Assembly: GCA_023333565.1 (NCBI GenBank)
Contig: JAJKFH010003762.1
Span: forward strand, 3,348,001 to 3,412,000
DNA: 64,000 nt
Origin: Puffinus mauretanicus
Lineage: Eukaryota; Chordata; Aves; Procellariiformes; Procellariidae
Direction of reading: 5' to 3'
A model generated the notes under the pieces. The model was not told the origin of the DNA. It was given only the letters and a program-made list of their open reading frames with translations, and searched no databases. The translations under genes and the position numbers were made by a program. Below are positions 12,422 to 24,600 of the stretch, piece by piece (the first letter of the stretch is position 1; the number at the start of each line of letters is the position of its first letter).

Positions 12422-12516
12422 TTGAAGATGTCCCTGCCCACAGCAGGGGGGTTGGACTAGATGATCTTTAAAGGTCCCTTCCAATCCAAACTATTCTATG
12501 ATTCTATGATTCTGTG
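12422..12516 (+). repeat. CR1 3' UTR and terminal octamer repeat
   Basis: After the ORF2 stop comes the conserved CR1 tail, including the block around ggttggactagatgat and the ccttccaatcc block. The tail closes with three tandem copies of an ATTCTRTG octamer at 12493-12500, 12501-12508 and 12509-12516. In CR1 elements this tail is what the element's own reverse transcriptase recognises. There is no poly-A tail, which is normal for CR1 and sets it apart from L1-type LINEs. Confidence 0.95.
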
Positions 12517-15093
12517 AAGTATGTTCCCTTTTAACAATAAGGAGAATCGTATCATCAACCCCTGAAAAGTGGGAGGTGAGAAATACACGCGAAGGTTCTT
12601 TACAATTTGCACTCACCAGGCTATTTGATACACTGCTATAACAAAGGAGTCAAATGGCTTTATCTTCTCAGAATCTTCTATATAAAACAGTGCAGTGAAG
12701 CATGTGTTTGACTCGGAATGAGCTGTTCCCACTTCACACTATGATGAGCCACTTGCCAATTGACTTCAGCCTCCTGCCTCCCACTTGCAAAAGGAATTTA
12801 ATTGGCTGTTACATCAATCTAATCTGATAAGGTTGCTGAGAGAAAAAAAAAACAACCAACCTAAACTTTCTCATCTGAAGACCTCATATAGTATTTCCCT
12901 TCCACTCTATTTGTGCTGGTCCACCACCTCAGTGTGTAGCTACCATTCAAACAGCCATTCCTCCCTCTAGATTTCAAATTTTTACCTACGACCATCCAAA
13001 AGTTCACAATTCTTTTCCTTTACTTCCCAAACTACCTTTCAAGTCTCCAGTATGTGGTCCAGTAGGTTGCATATGCTTTCATGTGAGGCTACGTCCCCGC
13101 TTTGAATTCAAAGTTTTATTCTGCCTGAGACAAGGGTGGCCTGCAATAAAGACCTTGCTTCCACTTCACAAGCCACCTGTTATCTTCTTCGCCAACCTGC
13201 CAACTCCTCTATTGCTTCCCAGTCCTGCTGCTCCCCAGCCCACTGTGCCATCTGCACAGCAGGAATTCAGAGATAAACTTACAAAGTGTTAGAAGTCTCA
13301 GCTTTGTCTCAGAGCCGGTGCTGCTTTGTGAGCAGAATAATTATTCTGGAATAAAAGTAACTTTTATTTAAGAATAATGTCTGCATGGAAAGCTACTCAA
13401 TCAGGGGTAGCAAACTGATTTATTCCATTCTAGCTCTGCTAGTCTGCTTCCTCTTTTGTACAGGGCCCAAGATCTATTTGCGAATACCTTAAATTTTCTT
13501 ACTAGGACAGGATAAATATGGATATAATAATTACATTAATCTACAAAAAGAATGAAAAATTACTCAAAATATCATTTTAAAATTTCCAGCAATTTCTGAA
13601 AGTAACATTTTGCAGGACTCTGATGACTCAAAAGACTGTTAAGGCTTCTGTCCCAAAGTTTTTTAAAAAAAAAAAAAGAACTTTTGCAATAACACCACAG
13701 ATTTTTGCAATAAGACCACAGATCACTGCAGCCCAGAAGAAATTGGATTAACAGTGTCATATGAAAGACTGGAAGAGGTGTCTAGGTTGTAACCAGAGAA
13801 AAAATTCAGCTCATCTATTACAGTTAGTGGTACCATCCCACAGAAACTCAAGGCCTTAGTCTTGGTCCCGGTGCCCCATAATGCTGGACACTGCTTAAAT
13901 ACAATAAGTATGGAACAATTACTATCTCAGATAATTCACAATTGCAGTAAAAAATCAAGAGACAACAGAGGAATACAGACAGATGAAGTAACATAGGAAA
14001 CAATGAAGTTATTTTGATTGACGCAGAGTTGTCACAGTACGTCAGGAGCTTAATGGTTGTTACTTTAGAACAGACAGTGCGATAAAGGTTAATCTTAAGA
14101 ATGAAGGTAAAGTGTATTAAAGAGGTTGGTTTGGACTATCTACAAAGAGTTTCTGCCAAGCCTACAAGGTAGCACAGGAGAAACACCTGCAGTTGCATGC
14201 TGGAACATTGAAACTGGCATCATTCATCAATGGGAAGAATAGAAGCGGATCATTCTATTGTGAATCAGAGATGATAGAGTGGAGAAGAACGTTTCATATT
14301 TTGTTCAATTCAGATTATTATGGTATTCTGTCTAAACTGGTGAATTTGAACCATGGAACCACTTTGCGTGATAAACAGTAGAACTCTTTATCAGCCTAGA
14401 ATCATAATGCAGAAATGGGTAATTCACAGCTAGCTTTGAAAGAGCTTTCGATTTAAATAACCGTCTCTTATTTTAGGTCAAGTGCAAAACCCTACTAAAG
14501 TGCAAATTTCAAGCAAACCCAGCTATGTCAGCTCTTAAACCACCACAGCTATATTCTATTTCTTCCCAAAGAAAATAAATCAATAATTCAAAATAATGAC
14601 ATTCTGGTAATGTAACACCTTGTCTATAACCCATTCTTCCTCATGTGTCTTTTGGGGAAAGATCTTATTAAGCATATTTTAAAGCTTAATGAATCACTCT
14701 CACTTTTTTGTTTCTGTTAATTTTTCAGAGAATACGTGAAAGTCATTCTGAAACAACAATATCCCTTGTGCGTAGATGTAAGCAAAGCTACAGGCACTTC
14801 CTGAGCACACTCACTGTTTTATCCAGATTCATAAGCTACAGTGATCTCTGTTGCCTTTTCTCATTAAAGAAAATGCAATCAGACATGGAAATACTCTGCA
14901 AGGTGATTTTCTTTCACATGAAATGTTCAGTAACAAAGATGTCTTTGTGCATGACATGCATTCTACTTCTTCTTCCCCACTTCTTGTCTGCATTTTAATC
15001 CAGGTTATCTTTTCTTCAGATTAGACTTTGTAGCTGGCTTTAATCAAATAAAAATGCCATGAAGCAAGCACATAAGTTTACATGGTAACTTAC
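12517..15093. other. No supported gene
   Basis: AT-rich flank of the CR1. A tract of A interrupted by G is at about 13662-13680. Short open frames at 12785, 13083, 13572, 14193 and 14708 show no family signal. Confidence 0.55.
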
Positions 15094-15241
15094 CTACCAG
15101 GAACATGGGTATTGCAGATAGAAAACTGAATTGGTGTTGAAAATAATTGAAAGGAGGTGCCCCAGATTCAGTTGTGAAAACAACATAACTGCATTGGCAA
15201 TACAGGCTATCATCAAAGCCTCTTTCAAGAAGGTATTTTAT
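15094..15241 (-). CDS. Candidate exon, doubtful
   Basis: Minus strand, 148 bases. The acceptor is 'ctctacttgtgtag' and the donor GGTAG|GTAAGTTA is a perfect consensus. The frame is open for 49 codons from phase 0 to phase 1. It contains G-F-D-D-S-L-Y-C-Q-C and a hydrophobic end, F-L-S-A-I-P-M-F-L-V. It does not fit in phase between the exons at 19731 and 5967, so it would belong to another isoform or is a chance match. Confidence 0.22.
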
Positions 15242-18200
15242 CTACACAAGTAGAGTAGTGTCCTGTCTTTGGATAATGTGTTCATTACAAGCTCCCTCAT
15301 AACTTCACATGACATTTCAAGATTTTGAAATTCAGGGTTTTTTTGTTGCAGAACAAAATCAAGAGATTCATGAGAGGGTTAGAATTTCTGTTTTTATCCA
15401 TTTCCCCCCACAGCAGATATTCTAGACCTAAGAAATTCTTCTTGACAAAAATGCCATTGAAACTCATTTCAGGGGGGAAAACATTTCAGCTGTAGAGCTT
15501 CAGGATTTGCCTAAAGTCAGGGTATATTTCTCAGTCATTTGCTCCTTGTAGAGGAAATGCTGGCTTATCCTTGCTGAAAAAAAACACTTTTTAATAAGCA
15601 CTACACAGTAAAGTCAGCCCGTGTTCTTAACGCAAGTGTTTACAGCGTAGCAGGAGATACTCTGACTCCCTAAATTCCATAAATTCACCCTGGGACATAC
15701 TTTCTCAGCAATGTCTGTTCAAGACACTTAGTACTTCCTTTCGCTCCTTCCATGGAAGTAGCATTCCATGCTTATCTCATCCTTAAGACCAAGCAAACTT
15801 AATAATCAAGAAACTCTTTATTTGATGAAAGATAAGGTCAGGCATTTTGATGCAATATTAGAAAAAACACACTACAAATAAATATAAAATGCAATTTTAG
15901 TTTAGACTTAATGATCAGGTGTCTCTCTAGGCAAGAGGTAACCTGTTTTGTCTAGACTCCCCAAGCCTATTGCATGCCGTCAAAGCTGAAAATTTACTGC
16001 ATTCAGCAATACTACTTCTTCTGAACATTATTCTTGATCTAAAGCTGGGCAAGGACACTAATTCCATCCCACCCCATCTGATTTTTTTTCTCTTTTTTAT
16101 ATTTTTTTCCATACTATTTTTTAAATGTGGGTGTAGTCTGTGGACTTTTCACTCTACCTCAGGAAGGCTTCCTCAGAAAGGTTTGCACATCGCCAGCTAC
16201 CAAAGGTTACTTCACTCTGTCATTTCATACATCTACAGGATTCTTCAGTTAACACCTTTATTGCAGCTAAAATGATCTTAACATAAATTCCTCAGACATT
16301 CCAATTGTCAGAATACTCTCAAAGTTGAATGTTACATTTTGCTTTTAGTCACCATCAGTATAAGCTTGTGGCAGAGACTAAATATGACATCTTTGGGCAT
16401 GCCATTAATATTGACAACAGACTTAGGAATACAATAGTGTCATTGAACTATGAGAGATGCTGTCACGGTCCCTGTCCCTGTAATCTTGAATCACTTTGAC
16501 TGATCAGTGCTGTTTAACAAAACATTTAATGAAATATTACCAAAACAATCTTATCTTCAATAAGTCTATTCCATACTGTAAACTACATTTTAGACTCAGT
16601 GTCTTTACTGATGAATGTCATCCAAGAGATCTTTAGACAATCACACTTTCTAGTACAGTTTTCAAACCAGAAACAACAATTTGAGTCACAATTTGCAGAT
16701 AATTTCTGAGAGGTCACCTGTAAAATACAAAGTTTAAGATGGAAAACAAGTAAATCTCAAAATACAACCATGAGTTGTTTAGTATGCATAGGTGCACATT
16801 TATTTACCCTTTCAAACCTATTTTTTCAAATACAATAAAAAATTAATTTCTTAGCTATGCATTTTTTTACATTAAACCAATTCTAACTCTGATTTAGTTC
16901 CTAGTTATGGATTCTCATTATTTGTAAGGTGGATAAGGAGCTGAGTAAAGGAGAGCCAGTGGTGCATTGATCTAAACAAGAAACTATGGGCTAGCAGGAG
17001 GTTAGTTGTGGATTTCCTCCAAAATCTGTCTCACTAGTGAACATAATAATACTTCTATTAATATTCAGCATAGAATAAGAGTGTACCAGTGAAGTGACAT
17101 ATAGTTGGAGTACAGCACCAATAAACCTGGAAGATCAAAGCGTAATACAGGAAAAGAAGAACTGGATGATATTGTAGACTGGAGTTATAGAAACAGTGAC
17201 AGTAAAAGTGCAAGTTTATAAATTGATTAATAAGAAGAAATTCTATGCAAATTTTTTAATTAGAGATAATGGTGGAAGAGGAAGATCTGGATGTCTCAGC
17301 AATTTCCAACATGACAACAAGCCATAGCTGAGTAGAAGTAAATTTGATCCTAGAAATATCAGACAGGGAAAAGCTTAATGTTACTCTCTGAATTGTTATA
17401 TTCTGTATCACTGTGGTCACTCAGCATTCCAGCAAGGTGAATTCTGACTTGTTAAAGTGCAGAGAAATGGCTGTTAGGACAATTAGGGCAATGAAGATGA
17501 CTCATATGAGAGGAAAAAATCAGTTTCAGCTTTTTCAGCCCAGAAAGGCAAAGGCTGACAGTGGACACAATAGATTCAGGCAGGAGTGGGTGTAAAAAGT
17601 CAAGGAGGGAGAAGAGCTATAAAACCAAATGGCAATGTTGACAAAATAAAGAGTAAGTACAAACTGGCCTTGCCTAAATTTAGGATGAAAACTGAAGATT
17701 TCTGACCACCAAAGGAGACAAGAGCTGTTTTTCTATGGAAGTAGTGGGAGCAAAAAAAAAACCCACTAACTAGGTGAAAACTAGTGCTTAAATATCTAAA
17801 TGGCACAGTCGCCTACAGCAAGGTCCTGGATTCATTAGGTGAAAATACCCCTATCAGTCCAAAGTCACTCTCTTTGTGGATTAACTGACTGTTAGGACAA
17901 TTTACAAAGAGAACTGAATTACAGTACAGAAAAAAAAGTTCTTGTTTATACAAAGGCTAGGTTCATAGTGTTTTCCAAAGAATACAGAGGACAATTATCT
18001 GACTATATCTATCTGAGGATGACTCATTCATAACTATCATTATAAGATGCTTTTAGGGATAATACCTGTCAATTGAAGAAGGTGCTAGAATTTCAACTGC
18101 CCCTATCCAGAATCTGGTGCAACTCAGTTTAAGCTATCAAACCTTCTCTCTTCTTTCGTATTCTGCTTTATTCACAGATAGAGGCTCCTTTTTAAGAACA

Positions 18201-19730
18201 AAAAAAATATTTAAAGAAAAAGGAAAACTTCCACTTTTGTTTTTTGCAAGCCTTTCAGTCTTCACAAGTGTTTTCCAACAGGCTAAAATATGTTTAAAAT
18301 TATTTTATTAAATTGTAGTATCTATTCACTTCTAAGGTCAAACAGAAAACTTTAAGTAGGGAAGTTACCTCCAACAGCTGCTTGCTACCTTAAATTACTT
18401 TTAAAATTTAATCTTTGTACCTCAAAACCATATAGTTTCTAAATCTTGTGTATAGAAAGTGTAAAGTTCTGTTAAATGTTTCTATTGCTTTCTGAGCTTT
18501 ACCTCATTTTAAATATATGAATTTGAGAATCTGTAATCTTTGCAATGTTTGGTATTTTTCATAAGATATTTGTTAAAATTGCTGTAAAGGTATGGTAATT
18601 TAAGTTATCCAGTTTCTGCCTTACATTACATGAGGTCAAATAATTTCAGCTTTATTAGCCCACTGGGAAAAAAAGCTTACATTTCTGGAGAGCGTGTTGT
18701 AAAAATCAAGTTGGTGAAACAATGAGATAGCCATGCCATGAAGATGCAAATACTGGAAATCAAATATCAGTCTACCCGCCCCTCTTCTTAAAGAAATGGT
18801 ATATCTAGATAAAGTTATTTCAGTTTTGACATTAGCATGTGTTATCTAACACATGGTGACTATCAGCATTTAAAAGTCTGTGTACTCCAGAAATCTAGGT
18901 GTACTCTTTGGTTTAGTTTAAAACAGGGATTTGTTCTTTATATGACAGTCTGTATGTAATATGTCATATGCATGTACCTAATGCAATAGGCTTACATTCA
19001 TGGAAGTTCTACTCGTGGTAGTGCACCAATACTGAAGCACTGCTTTGTCCATAGTAATGGCTAGAGCATGGTACTCATAATAATGTAAGGATATGTGGTA
19101 AGCTGAGAATTTTCTGGAACCAAAATCTTGGCCACTGCTCCAACTATAAACTTTGTTCCCCTGTTTTGATAACAATATTGTTTATATTATAGATCACTGA
19201 TGTAGAAAGCAAAGTTCATTACTAAAATGCAAGAATTTCTAATGTACACAGAGCTGATCCTTCCTGACCAATATTTGGTCATTTTAGATACCTCCTTGCT
19301 TTTTTGCCTCGCTTGGCTGTACTCCTTTACAGGATTTGGTGCAATCACGCCTCTCCAGTCCTGGTATACTTTGCCCGTTGGGAAGATTGGTGTGTTTTTG
19401 AAAAATACATCGTTTATCCAAATTAACTTCAGGTTATTTATTTGTACTCAAGCTATTGAATTAGTAGTTTCAGTTCCCAGAAGTGACGTTGACATCTGCT
19501 TCCTACTGGGTCAGTCAGCAGTTTCCATAAATCACTTCAAATATTCTCAAGCTCATTTTCTAGATCAATGACAACAAAACTAGTAAAATCTCAAAGTCTG
19601 CATCTCATTGCATAGCTTTTAATGCAGTCCCACAAGTATATTCAAATGAAAAATAAAAAGCCTAATTTTTATCCAGATATCCTCCATAGAAAAGCATAAA
19701 AGCACCTCTGCATTCTTCCATCGACCTTAC
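15242..19730. other. No supported gene
   Basis: AT-rich, no recognisable repeat. The frame at 15970-16275 runs through a T-rich tract and is not protein-like. If the minus-strand exon series is real, this is intron. Confidence 0.5.
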
Positions 19731-19805
19731 CTTGGAGAGAATAGCATAGTTTTCTGTTCTTCTCTTCAAGCATGTTGATTGCAAGACTTACTGTTCTTTC
19801 ATCTC
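19731..19805 (-). CDS. Candidate internal exon, helical peptide
   Basis: Minus strand, 75 bases. The acceptor is 'taggtaattttcag' and the donor is CTCCAAG|GTAAGG. The frame runs from phase 1 to phase 1 and includes 24 whole codons. The peptide contains D-E-R-T-V-S-L-A-I-N-M-L-E-E-K-N-R-K-L, which reads as a well-formed charged helix. The other two phases differ: phase 0 stops at its sixth codon. Together with the exon at 36733-36823 this is the best-looking coding piece in the window. The family was not recognised. Confidence 0.5.
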
Positions 19806-21002
19806 CTGAAAATTACCTAACTAGTACACCTCTTTTCAGATCAGGGCTGAAACCGGGAACAGGGCTGCTTTTGAAGGTATTTTAAAGAGCAAGTCTGATT
19901 TCTTATCAAACTACAACTCCACCAGAGTCAGTATAATATGAGTGCCTTGTGCCAAGTCACAACTTAGTTCTTGCTCTAATATGATAATATACTCTATCTT
20001 CAAAATATTCTGAATGGTAAAATACACATACACTACATTATTTTCTAAGAAAAACCTTCCCTGTCAGCTTCAAATGCATTGAATTCCTGGTTCCTATACA
20101 ACCTTATTTACTGAAAATACATGCATTACTTAAATCATGAATTGCTAGCTTACATTGTATCTCAAAAACAATTAGATCATCTAATGTTTTTGTACGAATG
20201 AATGACTGTAAGCAGTTATTCCATCAGATGGTAGTGATTGTTAAGTTCTGTATATAATAACACAAATTTGAAATATTAACACACTTAACCCATACTGTGA
20301 TAGTTTTGATACTGATGGGAGAAAGAATTTTCTGCTCTAGATTTTGAAAAGAAAATACAACCTTGACTTCAGTGAGTGCACTGCAACACCTGGGAGATCA
20401 AAGGAGCTTGATACCTCTTGCAGTAGATGTGACCATTTCAGAAAAACAGAATCAAATTTGGCTAATGAAATGAAAATCTTAATCATGCCAGTTTTGCCTA
20501 TTACATATATAACAATAGAAGCTGCCTTACTGAAAGAGGTCAATGGTCCTTCTTGTCCAGGACTCATTCTCCAAAAATAGCACACACTAAAAATTTCTGA
20601 GAAAAATTTATCTGCAAACCATATAGAGAAATCTCCAATCAACAGAGCTCCTTCTCCTCTCTAGATTGGCTGGTCTTCAGTCATGAAGTTCAATGTCACT
20701 AGCACATTTTAGCATTATAATTAATAATGTCTCTAGCTATTCTTGATATTTTTACATTTTGGTATCAATAATTTCATTTTAAAATTACCTCAAAAAGTAA
20801 TTGCAGTTTTGTGAAAAGTATGGGGGGTTATTTTCTCTTTTAAAAATCCCTTTTGTTTTTCTGTTAGGAACAAGGGAGTACATGAAGATGGAATTTCCTG
20901 ATCTATTTTTACTACTCAGCATGCCTGAGACATATGTACCTGTTTAAATGTCCCTTTTTTGTAGCATAGTCCTCTTTTCTGAAGCTTTTCCCAGGTAAAT
21001 TT
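19806..21002. other. No supported gene
   Basis: AT-rich. Opposing open frames at 20337-20642 (minus) and 20344-20580 (plus) overlap completely, which argues for composition rather than coding. Confidence 0.5.
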
Positions 21003-21218
21003 TGTCAAGGCCTTGGACTGTAAAAGGCCATCCTGCTTCTGCCACATGCTTTTTGGAATGCTGTGACCCAGACTGCACACTGTATTTCAGATGAGGCTGC
21101 ATCATTAATTTATGAAGAAACTTTATTATTCTTTATGCATTTGCCATATTAACCCTTAACAACATAATAAGCTTTCTTTTATTCTACTGGACATAACACT
21201 TACATTTAATAGCACATG
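21003..21218 (-). mobile_element. Old CR1-family LINE fragment
   Basis: The plus-strand text 'gtgacccagactgcacac' at about 21062-21080, followed by 'tgtatttcagatgaggctgc', is the reverse complement of a conserved part of CR1 ORF2 near its C-terminus. The following bases to about 21218 continue the same weak match. The same segment is recognisable in the older element at 6545-7330 around 7200-7250. No open frame remains. The boundaries are uncertain, and the first 60 bases may belong to flanking DNA. Confidence 0.6.
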
Positions 21219-21577
21219 AGATCTTAGCCTTCTACCCAAAACCAACAAAAATTTTGCCAAGGATTCACTGATGAAAAGATGAAAAACATCAGGGAAAGAT
21301 GACTATGTAAAGAATGCTGTGATACAATGCTTAAGACTCAGGCCATGCTCATCTATTTTCCTATTCTGTCAGATACCTTCTACAACCTCTGCCAGCCTAG
21401 GAGTTGCCATCACTGCCAGCTAGATCCAGCATTCTCTCTAATGTAACGTAATTTTAATTCTTGCAGGGAACTGATGGTAGTCTCATGGCTGCTACCAGGA
21501 GAGATGAGTTTCCTAACTACTAAGTTACTTAGGACTGAATGACCTCCTAGACTATATTTTTAAAAAACACAGCAAAT

Positions 21578-21602
21578 CCTGCTCTATAGTTGATAGAGCA
21601 GG
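21578..21602. repeat. Perfect 10-bp inverted repeat, 5-base loop
   Basis: Left arm cctgctctat at 21578-21587, loop agttg, right arm atagagcagg at 21593-21602. No coding context; too short for a microRNA precursor on its own. Confidence 0.8.
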
Positions 21603-24600
21603 CAAAGCATACCATTAGGAAACATGCAGCTAAATGATGTTGAGTTAAGCCTCTACATGTGAGAAAGAACAGGATTTAAAAATACATCTCTTTCTTTTGC
21701 ACCTTTTATTTATTTGGTTAAGCACATTTTTGTTTAGTGGGATGGATTTTACAACTTCTAACTCTGTGAATGCCTAACAGAATCCACTGCAAAGTTCAGT
21801 TGAGTCACTTCTAAAATCTCTGAAAACAACATTAGAATGTTGTCTATCATCTGTATTGGCATTAATCCCTCCTCTATGAAGAGAAACTATATTTGAAACA
21901 CCTAGGAGACATATATCTGAGACACCTAGGTATGAAAGATAAAGGAGTCATGTAATGATCACAGGCAAATATCTTAATACAGAGACATTCAGAGATCATA
22001 ACATATTGGGGTTCTCTGCTTCGGTTGTTTATTCCCACAGCTTGGCAATATCCTTTTCTGTTATGCACAACACCATTTACCTTGGAGCCTGAGAACTTAA
22101 TAAATATCAGCAATATCAAAAAAAGATTGGTGAGGAAAAAACAATGAGTTTACATCCCTTTGCAATTCCAGGGACCAGTGGGTCAAAATTCAGTTTAAAA
22201 AATAAACAAACAAATTAATATTCCTTATACCTTCTCAAGTTCTCTGACACTTATTGAACTTTATCAGGTCTCAAATTAACTTCTCTTCTATGGATTACAA
22301 TGGATTCCCATTGTACTCCATTTTGATGTCAGGCATTTTTATCTAGCCCTTTCCCATAAAGAACATTTCTGTAAGGTCAGCCAGGAGTGCTTTTAACCTT
22401 CATGGAACTTTTTTGAAGTCAAAGGTTGTTGCAGGAATCCTGTGAAAGATACATCTATGTGATCCAATAAATAGGTGAGAAAAGCCAGAGTTTAAACCAA
22501 GTTTCTCACAAAAGCACTCTTCTTCCCATTTCACTCCAAAAATGAGTGCATTGAGGGAAGAGGAGGAAGTTGATGAAAATTCACAGCTAGCTAATGCCTT
22601 TTTAAAAAGGACACTCATTTTTAATCTGTAGTACTTACAAGCAATTATTAGCTAGAATATAGAATTAGCAGTTCATAGTTTATATGTATAATTTAAAGGG
22701 GAGGGGCTAGTTTAATCACTTCATGTTAGAGAGTTAATTCAAAGCATTTCAATTTTAACTATAAAGTCAGTCTATGAGGGCTTTGAAACAGTGAACAGGA
22801 AAAATAGTGGCCAGGATCTAGAGACAAAAAGCAGTCATAGAATGCATAAGGTTGAAGTTTGTATCCACTTTGATATCTTTTACACCACGAGGATAGCATA
22901 AACAAGATTGTGGCTCATCAGAGCACCAAAATAGGAGATTGCAGTCCCTGTCTACATTGCAACTGCCATTACATTTATTTTAAATAAAGTTGCATAACAA
23001 GAAATAAGTATTTTCTGAATGTCTCCAGTAGCTGAGGCTGTAATAGAATTAGGATATTTTTATGCAACTTTATATAAATTTATGTAAATGTTTTATGTAT
23101 ATTTATGTGTATGTATAGTAAGAGATTATATACATATATAAGAATTAAAAGTACAACTTCAGTGCAGCAAGAAAGTATTTAAATATTCCAGAATGAACAT
23201 AATTTTACAATGTCTTTGCAATTCTCAGGTAATAGAAGAGCATTCAAGATCTCATTAGAAACTCATAACATTTAAAGATATAACACCATGCTAATAAATT
23301 CCTTTGTCACAAACTCTATTTGTTTTCAAAACTTCATCTGAAAATATTTGATGATTAACTTTTTTCCTTGACACGTGATTTGTTTGGGGCAAACTTTAAA
23401 AGTATACAAAAACTTAGCTATCTGTGTAATGGAATTTTGAGCAATCTAAGACCTTCACTCCCATATGGATCAATAGAACAATTAAAACCTGATGGGTTTT
23501 CCTAAAATATACAGTGTTCAGACTGCATTTTGACATGCCAAAACATTACTAAAATCTGACTTTTTAACCTCAGTTTTGGTCTATTCTGTGAATGCATTAA
23601 TTTTGCTTGCCTTTTTTGATATGCAGAATGCAAACTTTCCAGAACGGGAACTACCTGTGCCCACAAGTAGGTACAGCAGCAGCTACCAATACAAAAATTA
23701 CTGTTTCTATTCCCAAGCTCTGTCATCTCCAGACTTCAATCTTTGTCACTTCTATTCTCAGCTTTCACCCTATGCTAGCTCCTTGGGACTGCTGCAATTT
23801 TACTTTATGGTTACCTATGTAAACTAGATTTAACTAACACCCCATGACAGTGCTCATCTTCATTTTCCCTTACAGATATATGCCCAGAGCTTGTTAAGAG
23901 TTTTCAAATGCACGAATTCTGGTTTCGTATCTAAACAGTATAGAAATGCTCAATCCATTTCTTTTATTTCTACTGATTCACAACTTTCATTTCATTTTTA
24001 CTGATTTACATGTTATTGCAGACAAAGCACTTGTAACACTGAAATTAGTTTTCTTTCTACTAACCTTTTTTTCTAAACAAAAGGAGGTCTGTTACTCTTC
24101 CTAATAGTGCAGTTACTGCTGGCAGCACACTCCCAGTGCCAAGCAGCCAATGTAAGATGTAATGATTCATGGTATAGAAATAGCTATAGAATCGGCACTA
24201 ATTGTACTTTTGGTGTCAGGTTCAGCAGCAAGAACAAAACCAATCCCCGCTACCCCACAGAAGTGGAACTTGTGCCTGCCAGACATGGGATATTTGCTAG
24301 AATTCATTTGTTGTATATCACAGCCACATTTTAAAAACCTGGTTATTTAAAATAAAAATATATTCTGCATTTCCTTTCATTAAACATCCTCTTATATTCT
24401 AAACAAAGATACATATTTAGCAAATAGTTTATTATCTTTGGAAAAACATCAATTTGTTTACTAGAAATGTACCAGGCAGACTGTGAATAGAGAAGAATAA
24501 GGCTTCTGAAAGTGCACCCACAAAGGTTTCCTTTTCAGGGTTGATATTACAAGTAATTAGCTTGACATTTAATAAATGACATTTCTAAGAACTGCTAAAG

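Larger units (their letters stand above)
9372..12516 (+). mobile_element. CR1 LINE retrotransposon, 5'-truncated in ORF1, ORF2 decayed
   Basis: CR1 elements are chicken-repeat-1 non-LTR retrotransposons. They encode an ORF1 with an esterase-like end and an ORF2 with endonuclease and reverse transcriptase, and they insert by target-primed reverse transcription. Seen here in order: the last codons of ORF1 ending at the TAA at 9505-9507, ORF2 from about 9510 to the TAG at 12419-12421, a short 3' UTR, and three terminal octamers at 12493-12516 (ATTCTATG, ATTCTATG, ATTCTGTG). The 5' edge is placed at about 9372 because 9363-9371 (aagtaagtt) matches 12517-12525 (aagtatgtt) at 8 of 9 bases, which suggests a target-site duplication. 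GC content rises sharply inside the element. ORF2 carries six in-frame stops and six frameshifts, so this copy is dead. The subfamily cannot be named from sight. Confidence 0.96.

Noticed and set aside
9296..12484. Many open frames on both strands inside the CR1 (for example 10040-10447 minus, 11743-12039 minus)
   Set aside because: They are shadows of the GC-richer LINE; the real frames are plus-strand and match CR1 motifs.
22833..22860. 'tcatagaatgcataaggttgaag', similar to the reverse of a CR1 3' end
   Set aside because: The match stops after about 23 bases and the expected continuation is absent.
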